A program made the position numbers and the translations under genes. Under the pieces are notes generated by a model, which saw nothing but the letters and a program-made list of their open reading frames with translations, had not been told where the DNA came from and made no database searches. A stretch of DNA of 64,000 bases from JAWXBK01 sp040878185 (GTDB lineage: Bacteria > Pseudomonadota > Alphaproteobacteria > Dongiales > Dongiaceae), in contig JBBDMS010000046.1 in NCBI GenBank assembly GCA_040878185.1, forward strand, positions 1 to 64,000, read 5' to 3'. Every line of letters starts with the position of its first letter. The stretch's first letter is position 1. Shown one piece after another: positions 24,905 to 33,408 of this stretch.

Positions 24905-26854
24905 TCAGTGATAGACGACGGGCCCGGCCCGCCGCGTCTTGCGATGGTGTGCGTGCCCGGTCGCCGCTGCCGTTTTGGCCGATGCATTCGGTCCCGCCGG
25001 GCGCATATCCCCCGGGCCCATATCCCCCGGGCGAATGTCCCAGTGCGAGACCAGTTGCGTCACGATCGCCGGTTCCGCGAAGCGGCTTTCGAGGATACGG
25101 CGGTACCAGCTTTCCTCGGCCGAGCGCCCGCCCGCCGCGCGATCCGGATCTTCGGCGGGCGACGGATCGGCGAACAAAGACGTGAGATGCGCCTCGAGCC
25201 CGCTGCCCTGGTCGAACTGCGCCTTGTCGCGCCAGACGATTTCGGCCGGCAGCAGATCCTCGAAGGCCTTGCGCAGGATCCATTTCTCGATCCGCCTCGC
25301 GCCCGGAAGATCGGCGCTTGCTGCCGATCCGTCCCGGGTCGCGAGCTTCCATTCCGGCGGCAGCGACAGCCCGAGCGCGATAAACGCCTTGTCGAGGAAC
25401 GGCACGCGCGCCTCGAGCCCGTGCGCCATCGTCATGCGGTCGACGCGCTGCAGGTTGATGTCGTGCATGATCGCGATCGAGCGCCGCAGTTCCGCATGCA
25501 GTGCGTCGGGATCGGCGATGTCGCGGTAATAGCGATAGCCGGCGAACAGCTCGTCGGCGCCCTCGCCGGTCAGCACCACCTTGACCTCGGCGGCGGCGAA
25601 TTTCGCGACGAACCAGCAGGGCACGGCGCTGCGCACCAGATCTCGGTCGAAACTTTCCAGGTGATAGAGAATGTCGGGCATGGCTTCGGCGATCTCTTCG
25701 GGCGCCAGCACGCGCTCGCGATGGTCGGTACCGAGATGGGCGGCGACGCGGCGCGCGGCAACAAGATCGGGGCTGCCGGGCAGGCCGACCGCGAAGGTTT
25801 TGAGATCGGGCACATGCTTTGCCGCGAGTGCCGCGATGATCGAACTGTCGAGCCCGCCCGAGAGCAGGCAGCCGAACGGCACGTCGCTGCGGAGCCGCTT
25901 GACCACCGCGCGCTCGAGCGTGTCGCGCAATGCGGCGATCGCATCGGCCAGCGCCCAGCGCTGCGGCGGCGCATCGGGAATCTCGTAATAGCGCACGAAA
26001 CCGCATTCCGGCGTCCAGTAATGGCCGGCGGGAAACTCGCGCACATCGTCGGCAAGCCCGGCGAGCGCCTTGATCTCGGAAGCGAACAGCAGGGCGCCGT
26101 CGTGGCGCACCGGCGAACGCTCACGGAATCCCGCGCCGTTTCCCGTGCCGCTCGTCGCGCGCGGCGTGCCCATATAGAGCGGCTTGATCCCGATCGGATC
26201 GCGCGCCGCGATAAACCGTCCGTCCTGCGACATGGCGAAGGCGAACATGCCGTCGAGCCCGGCGATTGCGTCGGGCCCCTTGCGCGCGACGCTGTGCAGG
26301 ATCGATTCGCAGTCGCTCCCGGTGCGGAAGGGGGCGCTGCCGAGTTTCGCGCGCAGCGCCGCATCGTTGTAGATCATGCCGTTGGCAACGATCGCCGCAT
26401 CGCCGGCGGCGGTGCCGATCGGCTGGTGGCCTCCCTGGGGATCGATGATCGCGAGCCGGCAATGGCCGAGCGTGGCGCCGTCCATCGTCATGAACCCGCT
26501 GCCGTCGGGGCCGCGGTGGCGCTGCCGTAAGATCGCCTGTTCGACCAGCGCGCGGTCGGCCGCGCGTGAGCCAGACTCGCGGTCGGCCGCGCGTGAGCCA
26601 GACTCGCGGTCGGCCGCACGTGAGTCGGCGTTGTGGGAATCGTTCCGGGTTTCGGGCCGGGTTTCAGGCGCGCGGGAATTGGAACAGCCGGGATCGTTGC
26701 TGCGCGCTTGCGTGCCGGAGTGCTGTTCGGATTCGTGCGTTGCGGGCGCGCGCGTCGTCGTCCCGCTATCTCGATCCGTCCCCGCCTTCTCCGTGCTGCG
26801 GTCCCCCGGCCTGCTCCGGGATCTGCTATCCCAGAGGGCGGCGATTCCGCACAT
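24905..26854 (-). CDS. asnB: Asparagine synthetase (glutamine-hydrolysing) with low-complexity insertion
   Basis: This 649-residue enzyme starts MCGIAALWD with the catalytic Cys2 of class II glutamine amidotransferases and continues with HRGPDGSGF and a C-terminal synthetase domain with PP-loop LLSGGLDSSIIAAL. Between residues 10 and about 102 it has a Ser/Arg/Thr-rich, probably disordered insertion ending in three copies of SRAADRESG. Normal members have about 25-30 residues here. The frame is unbroken, so the gene may still work. It is followed by a methyltransferase. Whether it makes free asparagine or modifies a specialised product is not clear. Confidence 0.85.
   Translation of the reverse strand: MCGIAALWDSRSRSRPGDRSTEKAGTDRDSGTTTRAPATHESEQHSGTQARSNDPGCSNSRAPETRPETRNDSHNADSRAADRESGSRAADRESGSRAADRALVEQAILRQRHRGPDGSGFMTMDGATLGHCRLAIIDPQGGHQPIGTAAGDAAIVANGMIYNDAALRAKLGSAPFRTGSDCESILHSVARKGPDAIAGLDGMFAFAMSQDGRFIAARDPIGIKPLYMGTPRATSGTGNGAGFRERSPVRHDGALLFASEIKALAGLADDVREFPAGHYWTPECGFVRYYEIPDAPPQRWALADAIAALRDTLERAVVKRLRSDVPFGCLLSGGLDSSIIAALAAKHVPDLKTFAVGLPGSPDLVAARRVAAHLGTDHRERVLAPEEIAEAMPDILYHLESFDRDLVRSAVPCWFVAKFAAAEVKVVLTGEGADELFAGYRYYRDIADPDALHAELRRSIAIMHDINLQRVDRMTMAHGLEARVPFLDKAFIALGLSLPPEWKLATRDGSAASADLPGARRIEKWILRKAFEDLLPAEIVWRDKAQFDQGSGLEAHLTSLFADPSPAEDPDRAAGGRSAEESWYRRILESRFAEPAIVTQLVSHWDIRPGDMGPGDMRPAGPNASAKTAAATGHAHHRKTRRAGPVVYH
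26552..26632. repeat. 27-bp tandem repeat inside asnB
   Basis: Two exact units (26552-26578 and 26579-26605) and a third imperfect one encode SRAADRESG on the minus strand. The unit length is a multiple of three, so the frame is kept. Confidence 0.9.
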
Positions 26855-27401
26855 GAAATGTTCCTCGTTTCAATCCGGTCTCCATCCCATTCGATCCGAC
26901 TTCCCATTCGATCCGACTTCAATGCCGATCCGATCGTCCGCACCCGCTCGTCGTGTCACGCTCTCTTGCGCAGCATGACGATAAAAAAATGGTTTCGCCT
27001 CGTCGGAACCTCGCTCCGGCGCTGATTTTCGGGCAGTTTTTACGTATGTCGTTATATATAACAGCATACCAGCCGATGCAACCTTGCATGCGTGTTCGTG
27101 CGTGAAAAAAAGCGGCATGTGCACGACGACGCACCGCAGAATCGGGAGAAACGCTGCGATTTCGGCAATGACGCAAGAATCGAATGCAGCGAATATGTTT
27201 GCGATAAAATAACAGATCGCAGTGTCAATTCTACGCGGCAATTCCCGAAAGCGGATTTCTTCAACGCTGGAATCGGCGCCGCCCGCGTCAAGGCACACGG
27301 GCGACGCATGCTTGCGAGAGCGCTCTGTTCAGCAGGATGCAATCCTTGTCGCGTCGATCGGCAACGCGCTGTTATCCGCCAACACACATGCCGTCGCCGG
27401 C
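26855..27401. other. AT-richer 547-base intergenic region upstream of asnB
   Basis: No gene is supported here. It is clearly less GC-rich than its surroundings, especially 26980-27240. It includes a direct repeat CCATTCGATCCGACTT (26888 and 26905) and a perfect 12-bp palindrome GTTATATATAAC at 27051-27062 that could be an operator or promoter element for asnB. No clear -35/-10 pair was found. Confidence 0.45.
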
Positions 27402-27501
27402 CCCTCATCCCGAGCCTGTCGAAGGATGAGCCTGTCGAAGGATGAGCCTGTCGAAGGATGAGCTTCCTCATCCCGAGCCTGTCGAGGGACGAAGGATGAG
27501 G
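27402..27501. repeat. Cluster of CCTGTCGAAGGATGAG repeats
   Basis: Three exact 16-bp tandem copies (27415-27430, 27431-27446, 27447-27462) are flanked by variants of CCTCATCCCGAGCCTGTCGA. Related palindromes occur at 32524-32552 and 41917-41981. They form a dispersed intergenic repeat family. Confidence 0.9.
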
Positions 27502-27517
27502 CGCACCGCCGAACGAT

Positions 27518-28258
27518 CTAGTCCACTTCGCCCTTCCACACCGGGACGGGGCAGCAGGTGAGCGTCCAGCCCGACCGTCCCTGATAGTTCGCGTTCTGGA
27601 TGTCCGGCGCCGTGGTGATCTTCTTGCCGGAGAAACTGCCGGTCTCGATGCAGACGAGCTGCGCGCCGCAATAGCCCAGCACCTCATAGGTGAACGCCAT
27701 CGTCGGAACCCACGGCGTCGCGTCGATCGTGCCGGTGACCGACACGATGTCGAGCGCGTCGGTGCCGTTCGAACATTCTTGCGTGTGGCAGAACGGGCGG
27801 CTGCCCTCGAAGCTCCAGCCGGTCGCGGTCTTGGTATAGACGACGGGCACGCCGGTGCCGAATGCGAAACCGTGGCAGATCAGCATGATCATCGCCGGCG
27901 CCGACTGCGCATAGGCGGTTTCGAAATCGACATGGCCCTTGCTGACATGGGGCGTGAGGGCGCAGCTCACGACCTGGCGTTGCGGCCGTTTCCTTGCGAT
28001 CAGCCGGCCGAAGGCCTCGCGCATCGAGACGAGCCGCGCCGGTGCTGCCGAGCTGGGCCCGCGCGCTGTTGCGCGTTTCGGGGGCGTCTTCTTCCGCGCG
28101 GTCTTCGGGGTGCGTTTCGGGTCACGTTTCGGCGCGGGCCGTTTAGCGGCGCGCTTCGGTGCGCTTGTCTTCCCTGCGGCCTTCCGCGCCGCAGTCTTTG
28201 CGGTATGGGTCTTCGCGGTTCGGGTTCTGTTGGGCCGGGTCTTCGGGCGGACGCTCAT
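27518..28258 (-). CDS. Protein with histone-H1-like tail and Cys-containing C-terminal domain, unknown function
   Basis: 246 residues from the ATG at 28258, which has GGGAG about 8 bases upstream. Residues 1 to about 65 are almost only Lys, Arg, Ala, Pro and Thr with repeated (P)KR/AKT/KKTP units, like histone H1 tails. The remainder (about 80-246) is a compact mixed domain with six or more Cys residues, for example FCHTQECSNGTDALDIVSV, YCGAQLVCIETG and LTCCPVP. The tail may bind DNA, RNA or polyanions. I do not recognise the C-terminal domain. A similar tail is found on the glycosyltransferase at 56624-58177. Confidence 0.7.
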   Translation of the reverse strand: MSVRPKTRPNRTRTAKTHTAKTAARKAAGKTSAPKRAAKRPAPKRDPKRTPKTARKKTPPKRATARGPSSAAPARLVSMREAFGRLIARKRPQRQVVSCALTPHVSKGHVDFETAYAQSAPAMIMLICHGFAFGTGVPVVYTKTATGWSFEGSRPFCHTQECSNGTDALDIVSVTGTIDATPWVPTMAFTYEVLGYCGAQLVCIETGSFSGKKITTAPDIQNANYQGRSGWTLTCCPVPVWKGEVD

Positions 28259-28679
28259 CGCGCGATCTCCCTCATTGCGTTCCATGACGAAACGCCATCG
28301 CGGGAGACGAAGTCCGGGCCGCAACCGTCGCATCGCGCGGTGCGTTCGGGGAGAAGCCTATGCCCGTGCGCGGAAGGCGTAAAGCGGGCGGCTTGGCACA
28401 CACGCGACCGCGAGAGTGCCCCGCCGCACTCCAAACCGCGCGGGTCTGCCGCTCGTGCAGACGGCGATCTACGCGCGAAGCGGAAACTCAATTTAATCCC
28501 CCTCCCCTTGCGGGAGGGGGGTAGGGGGAGGGGTGATGCAATGGCCGCCGAGTCGCTCCAACACGACTAAATCGCCCGAATACCAAGTGCCACTTAACAT
28601 TGCATTTTCTAGCCGTCTTGACTCAACGAGAGCACAGTACATTACTCGAGAAATGCAACTTCCGAGTCGGAGGGCAAAC
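28259..28679. other. 421-base intergenic region with a C/G-rich repeat
   Basis: It contains a palindromic CCCCTCCCC-TTGC-GGGAGGGGG unit at 28498-28535, of the same kind as those near 32417 and 43519. Base composition falls from GC-rich to AT-rich at about 28545. No gene is supported. Confidence 0.5.
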
Positions 28680-28886
28680 ATGGCTACTTATTATGTAAAC
28701 AAGAACGCTCAAGACAACGGTGATCACGAAGTTCACGAGCAAGATTGTAGTTATTTGCCTCATGCAGACAATAGGATCAACTTGGGTGATCACGTTACCT
28801 GCGCCCCCGCTGTCAAAGAGGCGAAGAAGCATTATGCCCAGAGCAATGGGTGTTACTACTGCGCAAATGAGTGTCACACCAGTTAG
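28680..28886 (+). CDS. Small hypothetical protein with Cys-rich C-terminus, in AT-rich islet
   Basis: 68 residues from the ATG at 28680, reading MATYYVNKNAQDNGDHEVHE and ending in GCYYCANECHTS. The pattern YYVN-N-Q-GDHEVH, then CSYLP, then CYYC..CHTS is one I recognise from small hypothetical proteins scattered across distant bacteria. The four cysteines and histidines could bind a metal. The codon choice and AT content are unlike those of neighbouring genes, pointing to horizontal transfer. An upstream frame extension exists but starts in repeat DNA. Confidence 0.7.
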   Translation: MATYYVNKNAQDNGDHEVHEQDCSYLPHADNRINLGDHVTCAPAVKEAKKHYAQSNGCYYCANECHTS

Positions 28887-28958
28887 CTATATGTGATTTA
28901 GGCCAGCGGTTGCACTTTAGATACAACGCTCATGCCTGAGATACGGTGAAACTGATCG

Positions 28959-29609
28959 ATGGTTGCATTGATGCAGATCGGCACAACAGTGCAATGGTTG
29001 TCGACGGCAAGTGACGTTATCGTAGCAATTGCAGCGATTTTTGCAGGTGTTGCAGGTGTTCGCGGCCTCACAGCTTGGAAGCAGCAGCTGACTGGGAAGG
29101 TCGAGTATGATCTCGCAAGATCGTTGTTGCGATCAGTGTTTCAACTTCGTGATGCGATTACGAGCGCCCGCAATCCATTTGTGCAGTACTCGGAAACCCC
29201 TGATCTGCCCGAAGAGAAACTAAAGGCTCTTTCAATAGAGGAGAAGAGGTGGCACGCGCTTACTCAAGCATATCAGAAGCGGTGGGACCCCATACATGAA
29301 TCTATGACTGTAGTGGACGCCAACACGCTGGAAGCTGAAGTCGTATGGGGAGAAAACGTCGAGAAAAAAGTCAAAGAGATAAGAAAACTAGTAGGTGAGC
29401 TCAGGTGGGCAATTGGCGACTACCTAGAAGGCCAGAATCCAAATGAGGCTCAGGGTCAAAGAAACCCTGACACTATTGCGGAAAGAATGAGCATTTTATT
29501 TGCACGAGGAAAAGTGGATCAAGACCCTTATCAACAGAAGCTAGAGAACGCGATTAAGGCAATTGAGGATCAAATCCGACCAACTCTTAAACGCTATCAC
29601 GCGCGTTAA
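28959..29609 (+). CDS. Hypothetical protein with one membrane helix, in AT-rich islet
   Basis: 216 residues. A single hydrophobic segment (about 17-40, VIVAIAAIFAGVAGVRGLTAW) is followed by a charged, mostly helical cytoplasmic part with Trp/Arg/Lys-rich stretches. Two starts are possible, 28959 and 28971. Base composition is clearly lower in GC than the rest of the window, as for the gene at 28680-28886; together they look like a small transferred islet. I do not recognise the family. Membrane-tethered small proteins in such islets are sometimes defence-related, but nothing here proves it. Confidence 0.7.
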   Translation: MVALMQIGTTVQWLSTASDVIVAIAAIFAGVAGVRGLTAWKQQLTGKVEYDLARSLLRSVFQLRDAITSARNPFVQYSETPDLPEEKLKALSIEEKRWHALTQAYQKRWDPIHESMTVVDANTLEAEVVWGENVEKKVKEIRKLVGELRWAIGDYLEGQNPNEAQGQRNPDTIAERMSILFARGKVDQDPYQQKLENAIKAIEDQIRPTLKRYHAR

Positions 29610-29717
29610 CATAATGCCTATTTCTAAAAAAGATTTTCCAACTTCGCAAGGCAGGTAATTCTAGGGCAGTAGCACTAGCACCAAGAAGCGCTGATTGTAG
29701 ACCAATTGGCGTACCCC

Positions 29718-32414
29718 CTACTCATTCCTCAGATACGGCGCCGCTTTCGTCCCCAAAACCCGCCACGTCCCGAGAAATCCCAGCACCATCGCCGCCAGTG
29801 TGCCGCCGACCACGATCGCGAGCGCGATCGCCGGATCGAAGCTCCAGGGCGTTTCGAGCAGGAACGTGACCAGCGCCCACGCCGCCACATGGCCGAGCAG
29901 GAGTGCGAGGAGTGCGGCCGCAATCCCGAGCAGCCCGTATTCGATCGTGAAGCTCTTCGCGATGTCGCGCCGCGTCGCACCGAGAACCTTCAGCACCACC
30001 GCATCGTAACGCCGCCGGTGCGTCTGCGCCGCGATCGCGGCCGCGAGCACGAACAGGCTCGCAGCCAAGGTCACCATCGCCGCGAGCGAGATCGCGGTGC
30101 CGAGCCCCTCGATGATCGAGGCGACGGCCTGGATCGCATCCTTGACGCGGATCGCCGACACGTTCGGGAACCGGTCGGTCACCGCGCGCTGGAGCGCGAT
30201 CTCCTGCGCCTCGATCGCCTGCGCGGTTAACGCTCCCGCCGCGTCCGTGCTGTCCATCTGTGCCGTCGCGATATGCATCGAAGGCGCGCCCGCGAGCGCG
30301 CCCGGCGAAAACACGAACACGAAATTGATGTCGAGCCGGGTCCAGTCGACGATGCGCAGATTGGCGATGGTCGCTTCGATCGGCCGGCCGAGCACATTGA
30401 CCGTGATCGTGTCGCCGGGTTCGAGCGCAAGCCCCTCGCCGACGCCGGATTCGATCGAGACCAGATTCGGACCCGCATAGTCCGCGGGCCACCATTCGCC
30501 GCTGAGGAGTTCGCTGTCCGCCGGCGGCGTTGCGGTCCAGGTGACGCCGCGATCGCCGCGCAGCGCCCAGGCCGCGCCCTCGCCGGGCTCGATCCGATCG
30601 GCCGGCACACCGTCGACCGCGGTGATGCGCCCGCGCAGCATCGGCTCCTGCTCGACATGAGAGACGCCGGGAAAATCCGAGACGAGGGTTTCGAATTCGG
30701 CGATCTGCGTGCCCTGTATGTCGATGAAATAGAAGGCGGGCGCCTCGGCCGGGATCGAGCGCACCAGCTCGCGTTCGAGATTGGCCTGCACCAGCGCGAC
30801 CATCACGAGGACGGTGAGGCCGAGGCCGAGCGACAAGAGTGCGCTCGTCGTCGGCGCGCCGGGCCGTCCGATATTCGCGAGCGCGAGCCGCATGATCGGC
30901 CCCCATCTTGTACCCGGATGCGCGGCCGTCTTGTCCGCGCGCTGCCCCTCGTTCGCGCTCAGTCGCCGCGTCAGATATTTGAGGCCGCGCGCCGCGAGAT
31001 GAAAGAGGAAGAAGGCGACGATCGTGCCGGCGGCAAACCACAAGGTCAGCATCCGGTCGCCCGCCGTCAGCGTCGCGAGCAGCACGAGCGCTGCGACGAT
31101 CGCACCGAGAAGCAGCAGGTCGAAGGCGGCCGGCTTCGCTTCCATGCGCTGCACCAGATCGCGGAAGAGCGTGCCGGGCGGCACCGCACGAACGCGGATC
31201 AGCGGAAAGAGCGAGAACGCGATCGCGACCAGAAAGCCGCAGCCGGCGGCAAGCAGCAACGGTTCGGCATAGATCGCCGGATCGAGCGCGAGCGCATAGC
31301 GGTCGCCGAGCGGTGCCGCGATCGCAAAGGGCACGATGGCACCGATCGCAAGCCCGATCGCAATCCCGATCAGCGCCATCACCGCGACCAGCAGGAGATA
31401 GATGCGATAGATCAGCGTCTGCGAGGCGCCGAGGCATTTCAGCGTCGCGACGGTCGCGATCTTGCCGTCGAGCCAGGCGCGCACCGCATTGCCGACGCCC
31501 ACGCCGCCGACCAGCAGGGTCGATAGCCCGACCAATGTCAGATAGGTCGCGGTGCGGTCGATGAAACGCTGGATCGAGGGTGCGGCTTCGTCGAGCCCGC
31601 GCACGCGCCACAGCGCATCGGGAAAATTCGCCTTGCTCGCCTCGACCACGCCGACGGGATCCGTGCCGGGCGGCAAAGCGAGGCGATAGTGATACTGGAT
31701 CAGGCTTCCTTCCTGCACGAGCCCGGTTTCCTCGAGGCTCGCATTCGCGATCATCAGACGTGGCCCGAGAATGAAGACCGAGGCGCCACGATCGGGCTCG
31801 CGCTCGATGACGCCACGCAGTTCGTACTCGACCGTGCCGATCGAGACGCTCTGGCCGATCGCAAGGCCGAGCCGGTCGACCAGCGCGCGTTCCGCGACGG
31901 CGCCCCAGCGTCCGTTCTGCTGGCCGAGTGCCGTTTGCAGATCGAGCAGCGGATCGAGCCTCGCTGCGCCATAGAGCGGATAGAGCGCGTCGACCGCCTT
32001 CAGTTCGACCAGCGTGCGGTTGCCGTCGGATGCGCGGGCCATCGCGCGCATGTCGCGCGTTTCCGAGACAGTTCCCTGCGCGCGGAGAAAATCCTGCTGC
32101 GCCGGATCAATCGGCTGATAGAGCAGGCGGAATTCGAGGTCGCCGCCGAGCAGCCCCTTCGCGTCGCGCTCGAGCCCGCCGAGCGCGGATGCCGTCACCG
32201 AACCGACCGCGGCGATGATCGCAACGCCGAGCGCGAGGCAGAGCAGGAACAGGCGAAAGCCCTTGATCCCGCCGCGCAGCTCGCGCCGCGCAAATTTGAG
32301 CGCGAGCGCCCAGCCGCCCGCATCGGGCGCCGCGCTGCCGGTCGCGGATGCGCCGGCCGCGATCGCGTCAGCGCGTGCCATGCGGTCTCGCCCGGCCATT
32401 CTCTTCTCGGCCAT
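29718..32414 (-). CDS. FtsX/YbbP-like ABC transporter permease
   Basis: About 898 residues with the layout of the large YbbP family. An N-terminal helix (FRLFLLCLALGVAIIAAVGS) is followed by a large periplasmic domain, then two FtsX-type blocks of three to four helices (LVGGVGVGNAVRAWLDGKIATV and a second near the C-terminus with LGATRRDIAKSFTIEYGLL). The ATPase partner is encoded just upstream at 32526. Such systems export or extract lipoproteins or fatty molecules from the membrane; the substrate here is unknown. Starts at 32399 or 32381 are also possible because 32414 directly abuts a repeat and has poor ribosome-site spacing. Confidence 0.88.
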   Translation of the reverse strand: MAEKRMAGRDRMARADAIAAGASATGSAAPDAGGWALALKFARRELRGGIKGFRLFLLCLALGVAIIAAVGSVTASALGGLERDAKGLLGGDLEFRLLYQPIDPAQQDFLRAQGTVSETRDMRAMARASDGNRTLVELKAVDALYPLYGAARLDPLLDLQTALGQQNGRWGAVAERALVDRLGLAIGQSVSIGTVEYELRGVIEREPDRGASVFILGPRLMIANASLEETGLVQEGSLIQYHYRLALPPGTDPVGVVEASKANFPDALWRVRGLDEAAPSIQRFIDRTATYLTLVGLSTLLVGGVGVGNAVRAWLDGKIATVATLKCLGASQTLIYRIYLLLVAVMALIGIAIGLAIGAIVPFAIAAPLGDRYALALDPAIYAEPLLLAAGCGFLVAIAFSLFPLIRVRAVPPGTLFRDLVQRMEAKPAAFDLLLLGAIVAALVLLATLTAGDRMLTLWFAAGTIVAFFLFHLAARGLKYLTRRLSANEGQRADKTAAHPGTRWGPIMRLALANIGRPGAPTTSALLSLGLGLTVLVMVALVQANLERELVRSIPAEAPAFYFIDIQGTQIAEFETLVSDFPGVSHVEQEPMLRGRITAVDGVPADRIEPGEGAAWALRGDRGVTWTATPPADSELLSGEWWPADYAGPNLVSIESGVGEGLALEPGDTITVNVLGRPIEATIANLRIVDWTRLDINFVFVFSPGALAGAPSMHIATAQMDSTDAAGALTAQAIEAQEIALQRAVTDRFPNVSAIRVKDAIQAVASIIEGLGTAISLAAMVTLAASLFVLAAAIAAQTHRRRYDAVVLKVLGATRRDIAKSFTIEYGLLGIAAALLALLLGHVAAWALVTFLLETPWSFDPAIALAIVVGGTLAAMVLGFLGTWRVLGTKAAPYLRNE

Positions 32415-32523
32415 TCCCTCCCCCCTTGCGGGGGAGGGTGAGGGTGGGGGGTAACGTTCCACCACAGAGACACAGAGGAAGATGAGAACGAATTGTTTGC
32501 AACGCCTGCATCATTTCCTCAGA
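32415..32523. repeat. C/G-rich palindromic repeat between ybbA-like and ybbP-like genes
   Basis: The segment at 32417-32452 (CCCTCCCCCCTTGCGGGGGAGGG and continuing) is the same type as at 28498-28535. The rest of the gap shows no gene. Confidence 0.6.
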
Positions 32524-32552
32524 CCTCATGGTGAGCCTGTCGAACCATGAGG
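32524..32552. repeat. Palindrome CCTCATGGT-GAGCCTGTCGA-ACCATGAGG at the end of the ATPase gene
   Basis: Perfect 9-bp arms around a GAGCCTGTCGA core; a member of the CCTGTCGA repeat family. It encodes the last nine residues of the ABC ATPase that ends at 32526, so a dispersed repeat has been incorporated into coding sequence. Confidence 0.8.
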
Positions 32553-33290
32553 CGACGACATCGGCGTGCGCATGTCCGGCAGGTTCGTTGCGGGCGCGGC
32601 AACCCGCGCCGCATCGCTCGCAATCTCCGCATCGGCGACGATCCGCCCGTCGCGCATCGCGAGCTGGCGCGAACAGCGGCTCGCCAGCGCGCGCTCATGC
32701 GTGATGAGGAGGAGCGTGCTGCCATGTTCCTTCTGGCGCTGGAAGAGCAGGTCTATGACCTGTTGGCCGGTCTCGATGTCGAGATTGCCGGTCGGTTCAT
32801 CCGCGAGAAGCAAAGCCGGCGAAATCGCAAACGCACGCGCGAGCGCCACGCGCTGCTGCTCGCCGCCGGAAAGCTGCGCCGGGTAATGGCCGATGCGATG
32901 GCCGAGCCCGACCGCGTCGAGCTCGATCCGCGCGCGCTCGAACGCATCGCGCCTTCCGGCGAATTCGAGCGGCACCGCCACATTCTCGAGCGCGGTCATG
33001 GTCGGGATCAGATGGAAGGACTGGAACACGATGCCGATCCGCGCGCGGCGGAAGGCGGCGAGCTGGTCCTCGCTCAAGGGACCCAGATCGGTGCCGGCGA
33101 TCGAAACCCGGCCTTTGGTCGGCCGTTCGAGCCCGGCCGCGATCATCAGGAGGCTGGTCTTCCCGCTGCCGGATGGGCCGATCAGGCTCACCGTCTCGCC
33201 GCGGCCGATCGCCAGACTTATTCCGCGCAGGATGTTGACCGGGCCGGCAGCGCCAACCAGTTTAAGTTCGATGTCGCTGAGTTCGATCAT
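32526..33290 (-). CDS. YbbA/LolD-like ABC transporter ATP-binding protein
   Basis: 254 residues. Walker A GPSGSGKTSLLMIAAGL, signature LSGGEQQRVALARA, Walker B LLLADEPTGNLD and H-loop LLITHERALASR identify a MacB/LolD-type ATPase. It pairs with the YbbP-like permease downstream (111-base gap). The C-terminal about 30 residues are poorly conserved, and the last nine come from a dispersed palindrome. It diverges from tesA at 33409, which recalls the tesA-ybbA-ybbP cluster in other proteobacteria. Confidence 0.92.
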   Translation of the reverse strand: MIELSDIELKLVGAAGPVNILRGISLAIGRGETVSLIGPSGSGKTSLLMIAAGLERPTKGRVSIAGTDLGPLSEDQLAAFRRARIGIVFQSFHLIPTMTALENVAVPLEFAGRRDAFERARIELDAVGLGHRIGHYPAQLSGGEQQRVALARAFAISPALLLADEPTGNLDIETGQQVIDLLFQRQKEHGSTLLLITHERALASRCSRQLAMRDGRIVADAEIASDAARVAAPATNLPDMRTPMSSPHGSTGSP

Positions 33291-33408
33291 GCCTGCCTCG
33301 ATGGGGGCTGCGGACGGGGCTCAGGCCCCGATCTCGGGAAATAATGGCCGGTCCGGCCTGCGAAGGCCCCTCTGTGTCCGCCGCTCGGGATATGGCGCCC
33401 GACGCTGC

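Noticed and set aside
27415..27462. CRISPR-like array from regular 16-bp units
   Set aside because: The units are directly adjacent with no spacers, and no cas genes are near.
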